Below, piece after piece: positions 19,609 to 28,770 of a stretch of 64,000 bases of DNA; position 1 is the stretch's first letter, and each line of letters begins with the position of its first letter. The notes beneath the pieces were generated by a model that did not search any database, was not told the origin of the DNA, and was given only the letters and a program-made list of their open reading frames with translations. A program made the translations under genes and the position numbers. This DNA comes from Stieleria tagensis. Its GTDB lineage: Bacteria > Planctomycetota > Planctomycetia > Pirellulales > Pirellulaceae. Location: the NCBI RefSeq assembly GCF_024129865.1, contig NZ_JAMYFE010000027.1, forward strand, positions 1 to 64,000, read 5' to 3'.

Positions 19609-22248
19609 TTAGGGCTTCAGCACTGGATTCTGTTGCAGTTCCTGCTGCGCACGTTGCAGAAACTGCATCGCTTCGATCGGCGTCATCGTGTCCAGATTCA
19701 AACGCTGTACCTGGCTCAAGATTGGGTGATCGGAAAATCCGAATAAGGTCAATTGATATTTCCCATTGGGGTCGTTGCGATGACCTTGGGGTGGGGAAAT
19801 GGTGGGGCGATCGAGCGCGTCGCGGTGGTCCATCTCCAACTGCGCCAGCACGTCCTTGGCGCGCTCGTTGACCTCCGACGGAACGCCTGCCAAACGGGCG
19901 ACATGAATGCCATAACTTTTGTCGGCTCCCCCAGGCACAATACGGTGCAAGAAGACGACTTCATCGTTCCATTCCTTGACCGCAACGTTCAGATTCGTCA
20001 CGCGTGGCAACGATTCTTCTAATTGGGTGAGCTCGTGATAGTGCGTCGCAAACAGCGTCCGACATCCGACCTGTTCGTGGAGGTGTTCGGTGATCGCCCA
20101 GGCCAACGACAATCCATCGTAGGTACTGGTGCCACGTCCGATTTCATCCAGAATCACCAGTGATCGAGAGGTCGCGGTGTTTAAGATCCGCGCCGTTTCG
20201 ACCATCTCGACCATAAACGTACTCTGCCCGCGGCTCAGTTCATCGCTGGCACCGACGCGGGCAAAAATTCGGTCGGCAATTCCAATCGTTGCTGAATCGG
20301 CGGGCACATAGGATCCGGCTTGAGCCAACAAGGTGATCAACGCGACCTGGCGAATGTAAGTGCTCTTACCAGCCATGTTGGGACCGGTGATCAACAGGAT
20401 CATGCCGCTCTCTGGAGACTGAACGCAGTCGTTGGGAACAAATTCGCCCTGCGGCAAGGTGACGTCTAACACGGGGTGACGTCCGGCATCGATCCGCAGC
20501 ACCGAGTCGTCGGTCAGTTCCGGGCGAACCCAATTTCGCTGCGCGGCGATTTCCGCGAGCGACGCCAACACGTCCAGTTCGGCCATCGCACTGGCGACTT
20601 CCTGCAGCGTCGCCAAGTGCTGGTGCGTGCGAGTCCGCAAGTTGTGAAAGATCAGCTGCTCGCGGGCGGACGCTTTCTCGTCGGCTGCCAGCACCTTCTC
20701 TTCATACTCTTTCAACTCTGGCGTGATGTAACGTTCACAGTTTTTGAGTGTTTGTTTGCGAATAAAGTCCGCAGGGATTTTGTCTTTTTGGGAATTGGTG
20801 ACTTCTAGAAAGTAGCCGAAGACTTTGTTGTAGCCGACTTTCAAATGGGAAATCCCGGTCTCGTCCATCTGACGATGTTGGTATTCCAAAATCCATTGTT
20901 TACCGCCGGCCGCCAGGTCTCGCAGCGCATCAAGATCGGGATCAAATCCGCTGCGAACAAAATTGCCGTCGGCAGCGTTCAAGGGGCACTCGTCGGCGAG
21001 TGCGGCTTCCAATTCACTACGCAGTTGGGGGCATAAATGCAGGTGGGACTCGAGATACGCCAATCGTTTGGGCGCCCGTTCGGCCAGCTTGGCTTTTAAC
21101 TGGGGAAGGCCTGCCAAAGTCCGCGCGACCTGTTGCAGATCACGTGGACCGGTGCGTCCGGTGGCAATCCGCGCCAACAGGCGGGTGATGTCGAAGGTTT
21201 GCTTTAAGGTGGATCGGACATCGCTACGTAGATTTGCGTGGGCAATGAATTCTGCGATCGCGTCATGCCGAGCTTCGATCGGATTGATATCGATCAGCGG
21301 TGCTGCAATCCAATCAGCCAACAATCTTGAACCGGCTGAGGTGCACGTCAGATCAATGGCATCAACCAACGATCCTTCCCGGGCCGATGTACGCAGCGTG
21401 CGAGTGATTTCGAGACTGCGTCGTGTCGAGGCATCGATTTCCAAAACGCCACTGCGGTGATGCGCGGTGATCGATTGAAAGTGATCCAGTCCACCGACCT
21501 GCGTTTCTTGCAGGTACGTCAGCGCCGCCCCGGCGGCGCGAATGGCCGCTGCGTCGTCGTCGCGAAAACCGAATCCTTCCAGCGATCCGACGGCGAACTG
21601 TTTGCATAGCAGCTCGGTCGAAGCGTCTTCGGCGAAACTCCAGGCCGGCCGGGCGGTCCACGACCAAGGCGCGGTGGTGTCCGGCGAAAATGTCGCGTCG
21701 TCTTCGCGATAGATCACTTCGGCAGGACCAATCCGGGCCAATTCGTCTTCGATACGTGAGACCGGAAACGTACCGGAACAGAATCGACCACTGGAAAGTT
21801 CTGCCCAGGCGATCCCGGCCATGGTTTCGCCAGAGGGCGATTTTCCTTTCCGCGGCACATGGATCACAACGGCCGCTAAATAGTTGGCTTCGCGCGGATC
21901 CAACAAGCCGTCGTCGGTCAGCGTGCCGGCACTGACCATGCGAGTGATTTCGCGTTTGACGAGCCCCTTGGCTGTTTTAGGATCTTCGACCTGTTCACAA
22001 ACTGCGGCGCGATAGCCGGCTTGGATCAACTTGTGGAGGTACGAATCCAGCTGATGGTAGGGAAATCCCGCCATCGCCGTTGGATTGGCACTGTCCTTGT
22101 CCCGACTGGTCAGCGTCAAACCCAGTACGCGGGCGGCTTGTTTGGCGTCGTCTAAGAACAGTTCGTAGAAATCGCCCATGCGAAACAGCAACAGTGCGTC
22201 ACCGCACGCCGCCTTCGCTTCATGGTACTGTTTCATCATCGGTGTCAT
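19609..22248 (-). CDS. mutS: DNA mismatch repair ATPase MutS
   Basis: An 879-residue MutS1 protein of full length. The N-terminal mismatch-reading motif GDFYELF is present, so it is the repair-type MutS and not MutS2. Connector, lever and clamp domains follow. The ATPase has Walker A GPNMAGKST near residue 620, DEIGRGTSTYDG (Walker B) near 700 and FATHYHELTQLE. The C-terminal tail ends in a short helix region. It acts with MutL to recognise replication errors. The start ATG (MTPMMKQYHEAK) is the usual MutS start. No mutL lies in the window. Confidence 0.97.
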   Translation of the reverse strand: MTPMMKQYHEAKAACGDALLLFRMGDFYELFLDDAKQAARVLGLTLTSRDKDSANPTAMAGFPYHQLDSYLHKLIQAGYRAAVCEQVEDPKTAKGLVKREITRMVSAGTLTDDGLLDPREANYLAAVVIHVPRKGKSPSGETMAGIAWAELSSGRFCSGTFPVSRIEDELARIGPAEVIYREDDATFSPDTTAPWSWTARPAWSFAEDASTELLCKQFAVGSLEGFGFRDDDAAAIRAAGAALTYLQETQVGGLDHFQSITAHHRSGVLEIDASTRRSLEITRTLRTSAREGSLVDAIDLTCTSAGSRLLADWIAAPLIDINPIEARHDAIAEFIAHANLRSDVRSTLKQTFDITRLLARIATGRTGPRDLQQVARTLAGLPQLKAKLAERAPKRLAYLESHLHLCPQLRSELEAALADECPLNAADGNFVRSGFDPDLDALRDLAAGGKQWILEYQHRQMDETGISHLKVGYNKVFGYFLEVTNSQKDKIPADFIRKQTLKNCERYITPELKEYEEKVLAADEKASAREQLIFHNLRTRTHQHLATLQEVASAMAELDVLASLAEIAAQRNWVRPELTDDSVLRIDAGRHPVLDVTLPQGEFVPNDCVQSPESGMILLITGPNMAGKSTYIRQVALITLLAQAGSYVPADSATIGIADRIFARVGASDELSRGQSTFMVEMVETARILNTATSRSLVILDEIGRGTSTYDGLSLAWAITEHLHEQVGCRTLFATHYHELTQLEESLPRVTNLNVAVKEWNDEVVFLHRIVPGGADKSYGIHVARLAGVPSEVNERAKDVLAQLEMDHRDALDRPTISPPQGHRNDPNGKYQLTLFGFSDHPILSQVQRLNLDTMTPIEAMQFLQRAQQELQQNPVLKP

Positions 22249-22444
22249 GGGCAGAATCCTAACCGCCGTCGCGGCCGATTAACAGCCTGCGTGCTGGTCC
22301 CAAACCCACGATTCTGCCCCGGGATCGGTCGTTGTTGCCGATCAGGAAATTTATTCCGACACCGCCAGATTTGCCCGCTGTGGTGATGGCAAGCTGGAAG
22401 TTTACCCCACTTTTTAAAGTGGATGCATCAGTAGGCCGTTTCCA

Positions 22445-23482
22445 TCAACGACACAGAATCAGCCGGTCCAGCCGAAGCGTTGTAGGGGCGGCTGGTTTTT
22501 CTAAGGTGAAATCGACGAACGTGATTTGCGTCAGATCTAAATTCGGCGCGGTCGTTTGATCCGCTGCTGCGGTCAGTGAAATCCGAATTCGCCGAGACTG
22601 GCCGCGGCTCAGGCGGACTCGCTTCTTCAGGGTTCCGGAATAGTCCTGGCGATGGGCTTTGTCGATCACCTGAATCAAAAGCGTCACCGTCTCGGCTGAG
22701 GAATCCGCAGCCAGACTCGCATCGACCTCCAATGCCGTGTAGCCGGTCCAGTTCTGGACTAGATCGACCAGCGAAACCGCCGGGTAGCCGTTCGGCTGGA
22801 ACTGAATTTCATAGGAGTGGTCTCCTTCGGTGGCATTCAAAGAACTGATTCGTCCAGTGGCGCGGCGACTGTACCAACGCGTGAGTTCGATTTCAGATTC
22901 GAACGAGCCCAGTAGGGGAAACCGACGGTGCATTTGCACGACATCCGCCAGTAACTCGACCGGCGGGTACCAAGCGATGGAAAACAAGGTCACCGCCAAC
23001 AGACCGAGGCAGCGCGCGGCCAGTGGCCGCGCCGTGGTCGCGATGGCAACCGCACTGTAGGCGCAGACCGCCGCGGCGATCCCCAACGCATTGGCAAGGG
23101 CATCATGCCAAGACGCGCTGCGTCCCATCCCGCTTTGCAACCATTCCATGAACAATCCGAACACGCTAAGTGTGCTCCAAACCACGATGCCACGCCCAAA
23201 AATCGTTCGCACCGATTGAACGGATCCACTGCCGTGGCGCTTGTCGACCAAAGCACTCCATGCCCACAACGATGCCAGCGCCAAGGAGCCAAATAATGGC
23301 GCGTGTACCAAATCGCCAATCGCCGTGGTCACTCGTCCCATAAACGGAATCGGCGTCAACAGTGCAATGAACACGACCACCAACACCAGCACCGCGGACC
23401 AAGCCACACGGGCCACTGGGATTTGAGAGGTTCGCTGCGTTGATTCGGCAGTCGGAGCGGGGTCTAAAGTATCGATGTGCAT
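22445..23482 (-). CDS. VanZ-like membrane protein with C-terminal beta domain
   Basis: A 345-residue protein. The N-terminal half has four or five membrane helices with the VanZ pattern: a first helix AWSAVLVLVVVFIALLTPIPF, then DLVHAPLFGSLALASLW, FGLFMEWLQSGMGRSASWHDALANALGI (the E-x2-Q and D-x2-AN motifs are typical) and a last helix. The C-terminal ~190 residues are soluble and beta-rich (SSLNATEGDHSYEIQF, WTGYTALEVD), similar in look to CIA30/carbohydrate-binding modules. The VanZ family is linked to cell-envelope resistance phenotypes, but the role of this two-part version is unknown. Start ATG 23482 removes an upstream extension of 12 residues. Confidence 0.75.
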   Translation of the reverse strand: MHIDTLDPAPTAESTQRTSQIPVARVAWSAVLVLVVVFIALLTPIPFMGRVTTAIGDLVHAPLFGSLALASLWAWSALVDKRHGSGSVQSVRTIFGRGIVVWSTLSVFGLFMEWLQSGMGRSASWHDALANALGIAAAVCAYSAVAIATTARPLAARCLGLLAVTLFSIAWYPPVELLADVVQMHRRFPLLGSFESEIELTRWYSRRATGRISSLNATEGDHSYEIQFQPNGYPAVSLVDLVQNWTGYTALEVDASLAADSSAETVTLLIQVIDKAHRQDYSGTLKKRVRLSRGQSRRIRISLTAAADQTTAPNLDLTQITFVDFTLEKPAAPTTLRLDRLILCR

Positions 23483-23548
23483 GCCGCGAGAGTTTGCCAA
23501 TAGAACGAAGGGGCACAAGTTGTTGGTTTAGTTAGCCGGTCGCAAGTT

Positions 23549-23623
23549 GGTGTGGAGGATTTATCCGACCGGCTTTATTCTTCGCAGAAAACCCTCGCCC
23601 GAGTCGGATAAATCCTCCACACC
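23549..23623. repeat. Perfect 21-bp inverted repeat
   Basis: The 21-base arm at 23549-23569 (starting GGTGTGGAGGATTTATCC) is the exact reverse complement of 23603-23623, with a 33-base spacer. It may act as a transcript-end structure for uvrB or be the end pair of a small mobile element. No T-run follows on either strand. Confidence 0.85.
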
Positions 23624-23666
23624 AGCGCCGTTGAAGCCAGCGCTTTCGCGTCAGGCATTGGTTTTT

Positions 23667-23734
23667 GGTAACCCGACGCGTCAGCGAGGGATCCCGTCAA
23701 CCGGCTAAATTCCTCGCCCACGCGTCGGGTTGCA
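23667..23734. repeat. Palindrome of the dispersed repeat family (copy 2)
   Basis: The left arm 23667-23692 (GGTAACCCGACGCGTCAGCG...) matches the left arm at 2625 with one change. The right arm at 23709-23734 reads ATTCCTCGCCCACGCGTCGG and onward. The preceding GCATTGGTTTTTGG module is also shared with the copy near 2612, so the conserved element is longer than the palindrome. Confidence 0.85.
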
Positions 23735-23856
23735 ATAAAACCGCTGGCTTCAAAACTCACGCGTCGGGTTGTGATAAAAACACATCTACAAAACGTGGTA
23801 GTCAGGCATACAGTCAACACTCCGATTCGCTTGTTGGCATCGCCCAAGGCTCGTGC

Positions 23857-26010
23857 CTACCCACGTTTGGGGCGGGGGATTTTGCTGCGGCCGCCGCCCT
23901 TGGTGCCCTTTCGCTTGCGTTGGTTGCGTCCGGACATTCCGGTGGTCGACGTTTTGATCTCGATCTCGCTTAACGGTTTACCAATGTTTTCACGCAACTG
24001 TAACACTCGGTCGCGCAGCTGTGCGGCACGCTCGAATTCTAGATTCTCGGCCGCCGACAACATCTCTTGCTCAAGGGCTTCGACGAACTCGAGCGTGATG
24101 TAGGTCGTCTCGCTCTCCTCCATGGCTTTGGCATTTGTCTTTCGACGTTTGGCCGCGTCCGTTTCGATTCCTGCCTTGATCTTTTTAGTGACGGTTTCGG
24201 GTGTGATTCCGTGTTTCTTGTTGTAGGCCTGTTGGATCGCGCGGCGACGCTCGGTTTCGTCGATCGCCGAGCGCATCGAATCGGTCACTTTGTCGGCATA
24301 CAAAATCACCTTGCTATTGGCGTTGCGTGCGGCGCGACCGATCGTCTGAATCAAACTGGTCTCACTGCGTAGGAATCCCTCTTTGTCGGCATCCAAAATT
24401 GCGACCAAGGACACTTCCGGTAAATCCAGTCCTTCTCGCAGCAGGTTGACACCGACCAGGCAATCAAAGTGTCCGGCACGCAGTTCTTGCAACAGGTCGA
24501 CGCGTTCAAACGCATTGAGTTCGCTGTGCAGCCAGCGACAACGAATATTCTGTTCTTGAAAATAGGTCGCCAGGTCTTCGGCCAATCGCTTGGTCAACGC
24601 CGTCACCAGCACGCGCTCGTCGCGTTCGGCGCGAATTCGAATTTCATTGACCAAATGATTGACTTGCCCCCGCGCCGAAACCACTTCGATTTCCGGATCC
24701 AACAATCCGGTCGGCCGAATGATTTGCTCAACGACTTCGCCACCGGTGCGTTCCAGTTCGTAGTCACTGGGCGTGGCGCTGACGAAACAAATTTGACCGG
24801 TACGCTGTTCCCATTCCTCGAATTTTAGGGGGCGATTGTCCAGTGCGCTTGGCAGCCGGAATCCGTGATCGACCAATGTCAGTTTCCGACTGCGGTCGCC
24901 GGCATACATTGCGCGAACTTGCGGCACGGTCACGTGCGATTCGTCAACAAAGGTGACAAAGTCTTTGGGAAAGAACTCGTACAGCGTGTCTGGCGATGCT
25001 CCCGGCGGTTTGCCAGAGAGCGGCCGTGAATAATTTTCGATACCAGGACAATGCCCGACTTCGGCCATCATCTCCAGATCGAATCGTGTCCGCGCCGATA
25101 GCCGTTGGGCTTCCAGCAGTTTGCCGCGCTGTTGGAACGTTTCGAGTTGTTGTTTCAGTTCCTCGCGAATCACACTGATCGCTCGCTTGATCCGATCCTC
25201 GGGCATGACGAAGTGTCGGGCCGGATAGATAAAGACTTGGTTCAGCGTTTTGACGGTTTCACCGGAGACTGGTTTGATGATCGAAATCTTGTCGATCTGG
25301 TCGCCCCACATCTCAATCCGATAGGCGAATTCTTCGTAGCTGGGCCACAATTCGATGCTGTCACCACGCACACGAAACTTGCCTCGCTCGAACGCCATGT
25401 CATTGCGTTCGTACAGCACATCGACCAGTTTTAGTAGCAGGTGGTCGCGGCGAATCGATTCACCACAGGTCAGGCCGACCACCAACTGTTTGTAGTCCGA
25501 TGGCGATCCCAATCCGTAGATACTGCTGACCGAGGCCACGATCACGACGTCACGGCGGCTGACCAAACTGCTGGTGGTCGCCAAACGCAGCCGGTCGATC
25601 TCCTCGTTGATCGACGCGTCTTTTTCGATATAGACGTCGCGCTGGGGGATGTAGGCTTCGGGCTGGTAATAGTCGTAATAACTGACGAAATAGTGCACCG
25701 CATTTTCAGGGAAAAACTCCTTGAATTCGCTGTACAGTTGTGCGGCGAGCGTCTTGTTATGGCTTAGTACCAATGCCGGGCGACCGATGTTGGCGATCAC
25801 ATTGGCCATCGTGAACGTTTTGCCGGTACCGGTAGCTCCCAACAACACTTGCGCTGGTGAACCGGAACGAAAGCCCTTGGTCAACTGCTCAATCGCTCGC
25901 GGTTGGTCCCCGGCCGGTGCAAATGGCTGATTCAGGTGGAATTCGGCTGGCTCGAGCGCCGCATCATCGTCGGTTGTCGCAGCATCCGATGGTTCTTGGG
26001 GTGCGGTCAT
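23857..26010 (-). CDS. uvrB: Excinuclease ABC subunit UvrB
   Basis: A 717-residue UvrB. Motifs: Walker [12 protein letters not shown] (57-66), the DNA-clamping beta-hairpin region [27 protein letters not shown], the FVDESHV box and helicase motifs in the C-terminal RecA-like domain ([27 protein letters not shown]). The UVR domain [21 protein letters not shown] that binds UvrA/UvrC is present. A basic Gly/Lys/Arg tail ([20 protein letters not shown]) extends past it. It is the central factor of nucleotide excision repair. The first ~22 residues are a non-conserved acidic extension. Confidence 0.98.
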   Translation of the reverse strand: MTAPQEPSDAATTDDDAALEPAEFHLNQPFAPAGDQPRAIEQLTKGFRSGSPAQVLLGATGTGKTFTMANVIANIGRPALVLSHNKTLAAQLYSEFKEFFPENAVHYFVSYYDYYQPEAYIPQRDVYIEKDASINEEIDRLRLATTSSLVSRRDVVIVASVSSIYGLGSPSDYKQLVVGLTCGESIRRDHLLLKLVDVLYERNDMAFERGKFRVRGDSIELWPSYEEFAYRIEMWGDQIDKISIIKPVSGETVKTLNQVFIYPARHFVMPEDRIKRAISVIREELKQQLETFQQRGKLLEAQRLSARTRFDLEMMAEVGHCPGIENYSRPLSGKPPGASPDTLYEFFPKDFVTFVDESHVTVPQVRAMYAGDRSRKLTLVDHGFRLPSALDNRPLKFEEWEQRTGQICFVSATPSDYELERTGGEVVEQIIRPTGLLDPEIEVVSARGQVNHLVNEIRIRAERDERVLVTALTKRLAEDLATYFQEQNIRCRWLHSELNAFERVDLLQELRAGHFDCLVGVNLLREGLDLPEVSLVAILDADKEGFLRSETSLIQTIGRAARNANSKVILYADKVTDSMRSAIDETERRRAIQQAYNKKHGITPETVTKKIKAGIETDAAKRRKTNAKAMEESETTYITLEFVEALEQEMLSAAENLEFERAAQLRDRVLQLRENIGKPLSEIEIKTSTTGMSGRNQRKRKGTKGGGRSKIPRPKRG

Positions 26011-26322
26011 AAAACCCTAACGGGGGCGGCTGGCGGCATGGCAGGGTGGTGTGAACGATTTCAATCGGACGCCCGATCGAGTGGTACTTTTAACCGATCC
26101 GGGACAACTGTCCTACCTTGTTCGAATTCAGATTCTGTGCTCCGGTCCATCACAACCGGTACGACCGGTACCGCAGCGCGGGGACCGTGTACGACCACCA
26201 CCGGCTGGCGAGATTCCCTTGAATACCGGGCGCCGGGCGACGATGACGGCGGAAACGGATTTGTTTCCCGGCGACTGGTTGAATCAGTCGTCACGCTTTT
26301 GTCGGACCATGGAAGGGGCCTG
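26011..26322. other. Divergent intergenic region uvrB / GMC oxidoreductase
   Basis: About 310 bases holding the promoters of uvrB (leftward) and the oxidoreductase operon (rightward). The frame of the oxidoreductase stays open through it, but its translation shows no conserved or exported features, so I treat it as non-coding. A short direct repeat ACCGGTACG / ACCGGTACC lies near 26155-26175. Confidence 0.45.
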
Positions 26323-28671
26323 ATGGACGAGCTGTCAACATTGGACGCGCTGTCGGATTTGGGTGATGTCGTCTCATCGCAATCCCTCGGTCGGCGAGAG
26401 TTCGGAAAAGGGGCTTTGGCGGCAGGCGTCTTCCCATTCGGGTTGTTGCAGGGACTGTTTGGTTCGAAACCCGATTGCCCGCTACAGGTGATCCGGGAAA
26501 AGCGATTCGACACGCTGACCGCCATTCTGAGCGCCCAGATCGATTCATTATGGTGTGGACGTCAAGGTGACCATGCCTGTCACGTCGCCAACGATCTGCT
26601 GCGGTACGCCAGCCATCTGCCCTACCGGATGCAATTGGGATTAAAAGTCGCCCTGTGTTGGTTGGATCTGTACAGCATCAAATACACCGCGCGAAAGCTG
26701 CATCACCATACCCACGAAGGTGTCCGCAGCATCCTGAATCAAGGCGAAACGCCTCGTCACAAGGGTTCGCCGCCACTGATTTTGTGGGATGAAGACCATT
26801 TGCTGCACATGGCCGTCAGCGGCATCGCCATGTTAGGCCGTTTGATCATCCATTCACGCAACCCGGCTCGCCAATTGATCGGACTGGGTTGGAGCGAGAC
26901 CTGTGAAGAAGCAAAAAATCTGGTCTCGCTGCCCGCGCCACCGCTGGCAAATTTGCGGGAACACTACGACGTCGTTGTGATCGGCAGTGGCGCCGGCGGG
27001 GCGACGATCGCGACTCGTTTGACCGCTCAAGGCCGCAAAGTCTTGATTTTGGATATCGGTGACTTTGTCAGCCCGGACGCCTTGATCCAGCAAATCCCGC
27101 AGCCCGACGGAAGTGTCAAACTGGCTCCCCCGCGAAGTGACGAAGTGCTGGCCAAACTGTACAAAGGTGGTGGCGGTCAAATCAGCGGCGGCCTTGGCAA
27201 AGTCAACTCAAAAATTGATCTGGTCCTGCCGCACCGACGGCGCAAAATCCCCGTGCGACAAACCATCAACATCTGTCAAGCTCAGGTGTTTGGGGGCGGC
27301 CCGTACGTGAACAACGCAATCCACCTGCCGATTCCACAGGAAGTCTACGACAACAAGTGGGCCGAACGAAAACCCACCGGTGTCGACTACGAACAGTTGT
27401 CCGCGCTGATGAATGGCATCAGCAACGAACTGGGCGTGAACACGTTTGTCACCGAAACCCAGATCAGCGATCGCAGCATGCGGTTTGCCAAAGGCTGTCA
27501 GGCGCTCGGCGAAGAAGTTCAACCGTTGCCAGTTGCGATGCGGGTGGAGTGTTCCGGATGCGGCAGTGACAATTCGGTCGACAGTTTCGGCGACCACATC
27601 GGCGGGCTGCATCCTTATGCGCCAGGCGGTGCGAACAGCTTTCTCGTTCAAGCGATGCACAATCCGGAACCGGCGCGGGTTTCGTATCGAACCGAAGCAA
27701 AACAGTTGCGCATCGGCCGCGACGCTGCTGGCGAAATGAGCGTCACAGGATTGGATGTTAGTCGAGTCGAAGACAACGGCTGCCGGGCTCACGCGACTGT
27801 CACGGCAGATGAGTACGTGGTTGCGGCGGGAATCGGACCGACCACGCGGTTGGTCGCCCAAGGCTTGAAGTCGGCTGGTTGCGGCAATCGCGATCTGGGG
27901 AAACGTTTTTCCGCCAACGTCGGCACCGCGGTCTATGCGATGTTCGACAAACCGATCTGGCCGAACGGTTCCTCGCGTCCCGAACCCGGCGTGACGCAGT
28001 GCTTTATCGTCGATCGGCGAATGGTCGAAAAAGATGGCGAACTGCTGGAAGAACCCGCCTTGGAAAACTGGTTCCACTTTCCCGGCACCGTGGCTTTGGC
28101 GCTGACCGGCTGGTTCAAGCAATTTGCCTGCACAATGCGGAAATTCAACCACCTGTCGATGTCTGGCATTGTGGTCCCGACACAGGTTCGCGACAGCAAC
28201 TACGTCGACGCCTGTGGCGACATTCATATCGAAGTCGATTGCGACGAATTTGAACTACTGCTGCGTGGCATTCGCCGCATCGCGCGAATCTATTTTGCCT
28301 CGGCCGACGCTGACGACGGCGTCACGTTGCATTTGCCCACCAAAGCCATGTTGTTGCGCGGCGGTCGCCAAGCTGTGATTCGAGACATGGACGATTTAGA
28401 ATGGGCGCTGTGTGAAATTCGACGCCGCGGCCCGGCGTTTGTGAATTTGGTCACCACGCACGGCCAGGGCGGCGCAACGTTGGGCGAAGTGGTTGATCCG
28501 CAAACGTTTCAGGTGAAAACCGATTGTGGCGGTCGTGTGAACAATTTGACCGTTGGCGATGCGTCGCTGTTCCCGGCCGGTTGCGAAATCAACCCGCAAC
28601 TGACTCTCAAAGCACTTGCGACGCTGGCTGCGGAACAGATTCTGACCCGCACCTCGCCCGAAACGGTTTAA
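26323..28671 (+). CDS. GMC-family FAD oxidoreductase with Tat-type leader
   Basis: A 782-residue flavoprotein. Start ATG 26323 has GGAAGGGG about ten bases upstream, and near the N-terminus comes GRREFGKGALAAGVFPFG, a twin-arginine export signal. Residues about 55-210 are a helical His-rich domain. The FAD Rossmann motif DVVVIGSGAGGATIATRL is near residue 216. The C-terminus has the GMC signature region HGQGGATLGEVVDP ... NLTVGDASLFPAGCEINPQLT. The extra N-terminal helical domain recalls fatty-alcohol oxidases and gluconate-dehydrogenase-type systems. Substrate unknown; an extracytoplasmic alcohol or sugar dehydrogenase is likely. The sulfatase gene follows closely. Confidence 0.85.
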   Translation: MDELSTLDALSDLGDVVSSQSLGRREFGKGALAAGVFPFGLLQGLFGSKPDCPLQVIREKRFDTLTAILSAQIDSLWCGRQGDHACHVANDLLRYASHLPYRMQLGLKVALCWLDLYSIKYTARKLHHHTHEGVRSILNQGETPRHKGSPPLILWDEDHLLHMAVSGIAMLGRLIIHSRNPARQLIGLGWSETCEEAKNLVSLPAPPLANLREHYDVVVIGSGAGGATIATRLTAQGRKVLILDIGDFVSPDALIQQIPQPDGSVKLAPPRSDEVLAKLYKGGGGQISGGLGKVNSKIDLVLPHRRRKIPVRQTINICQAQVFGGGPYVNNAIHLPIPQEVYDNKWAERKPTGVDYEQLSALMNGISNELGVNTFVTETQISDRSMRFAKGCQALGEEVQPLPVAMRVECSGCGSDNSVDSFGDHIGGLHPYAPGGANSFLVQAMHNPEPARVSYRTEAKQLRIGRDAAGEMSVTGLDVSRVEDNGCRAHATVTADEYVVAAGIGPTTRLVAQGLKSAGCGNRDLGKRFSANVGTAVYAMFDKPIWPNGSSRPEPGVTQCFIVDRRMVEKDGELLEEPALENWFHFPGTVALALTGWFKQFACTMRKFNHLSMSGIVVPTQVRDSNYVDACGDIHIEVDCDEFELLLRGIRRIARIYFASADADDGVTLHLPTKAMLLRGGRQAVIRDMDDLEWALCEIRRRGPAFVNLVTTHGQGGATLGEVVDPQTFQVKTDCGGRVNNLTVGDASLFPAGCEINPQLTLKALATLAAEQILTRTSPETV

Positions 28672-28770
28672 AGGCCTGTGATGGTTGCTGGAATTTGACT
28701 TATGAAGTGGGAACGATGAAACTGTTGTCGCGAACGGCGCGCGTTCGCATTTCCAGGTTTGGGATACAAC

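Larger units (their letters stand above)
23483..23856. other. Repeat-rich intergenic region between uvrB and the VanZ-like gene
   Basis: About 370 bases between two minus-strand genes. Two inverted repeats fill it: a perfect 21-bp pair at 23549-23623 and a palindrome of the dispersed family at 23667-23734, followed by further GCTGGCTTC modules up to 23780. No gene is supported. Confidence 0.6.

Noticed and set aside
27208-28227. 339-residue minus-strand frame opposite the GMC oxidoreductase
   Set aside because: Lies fully inside a conserved gene with a clear FAD motif; no independent features.
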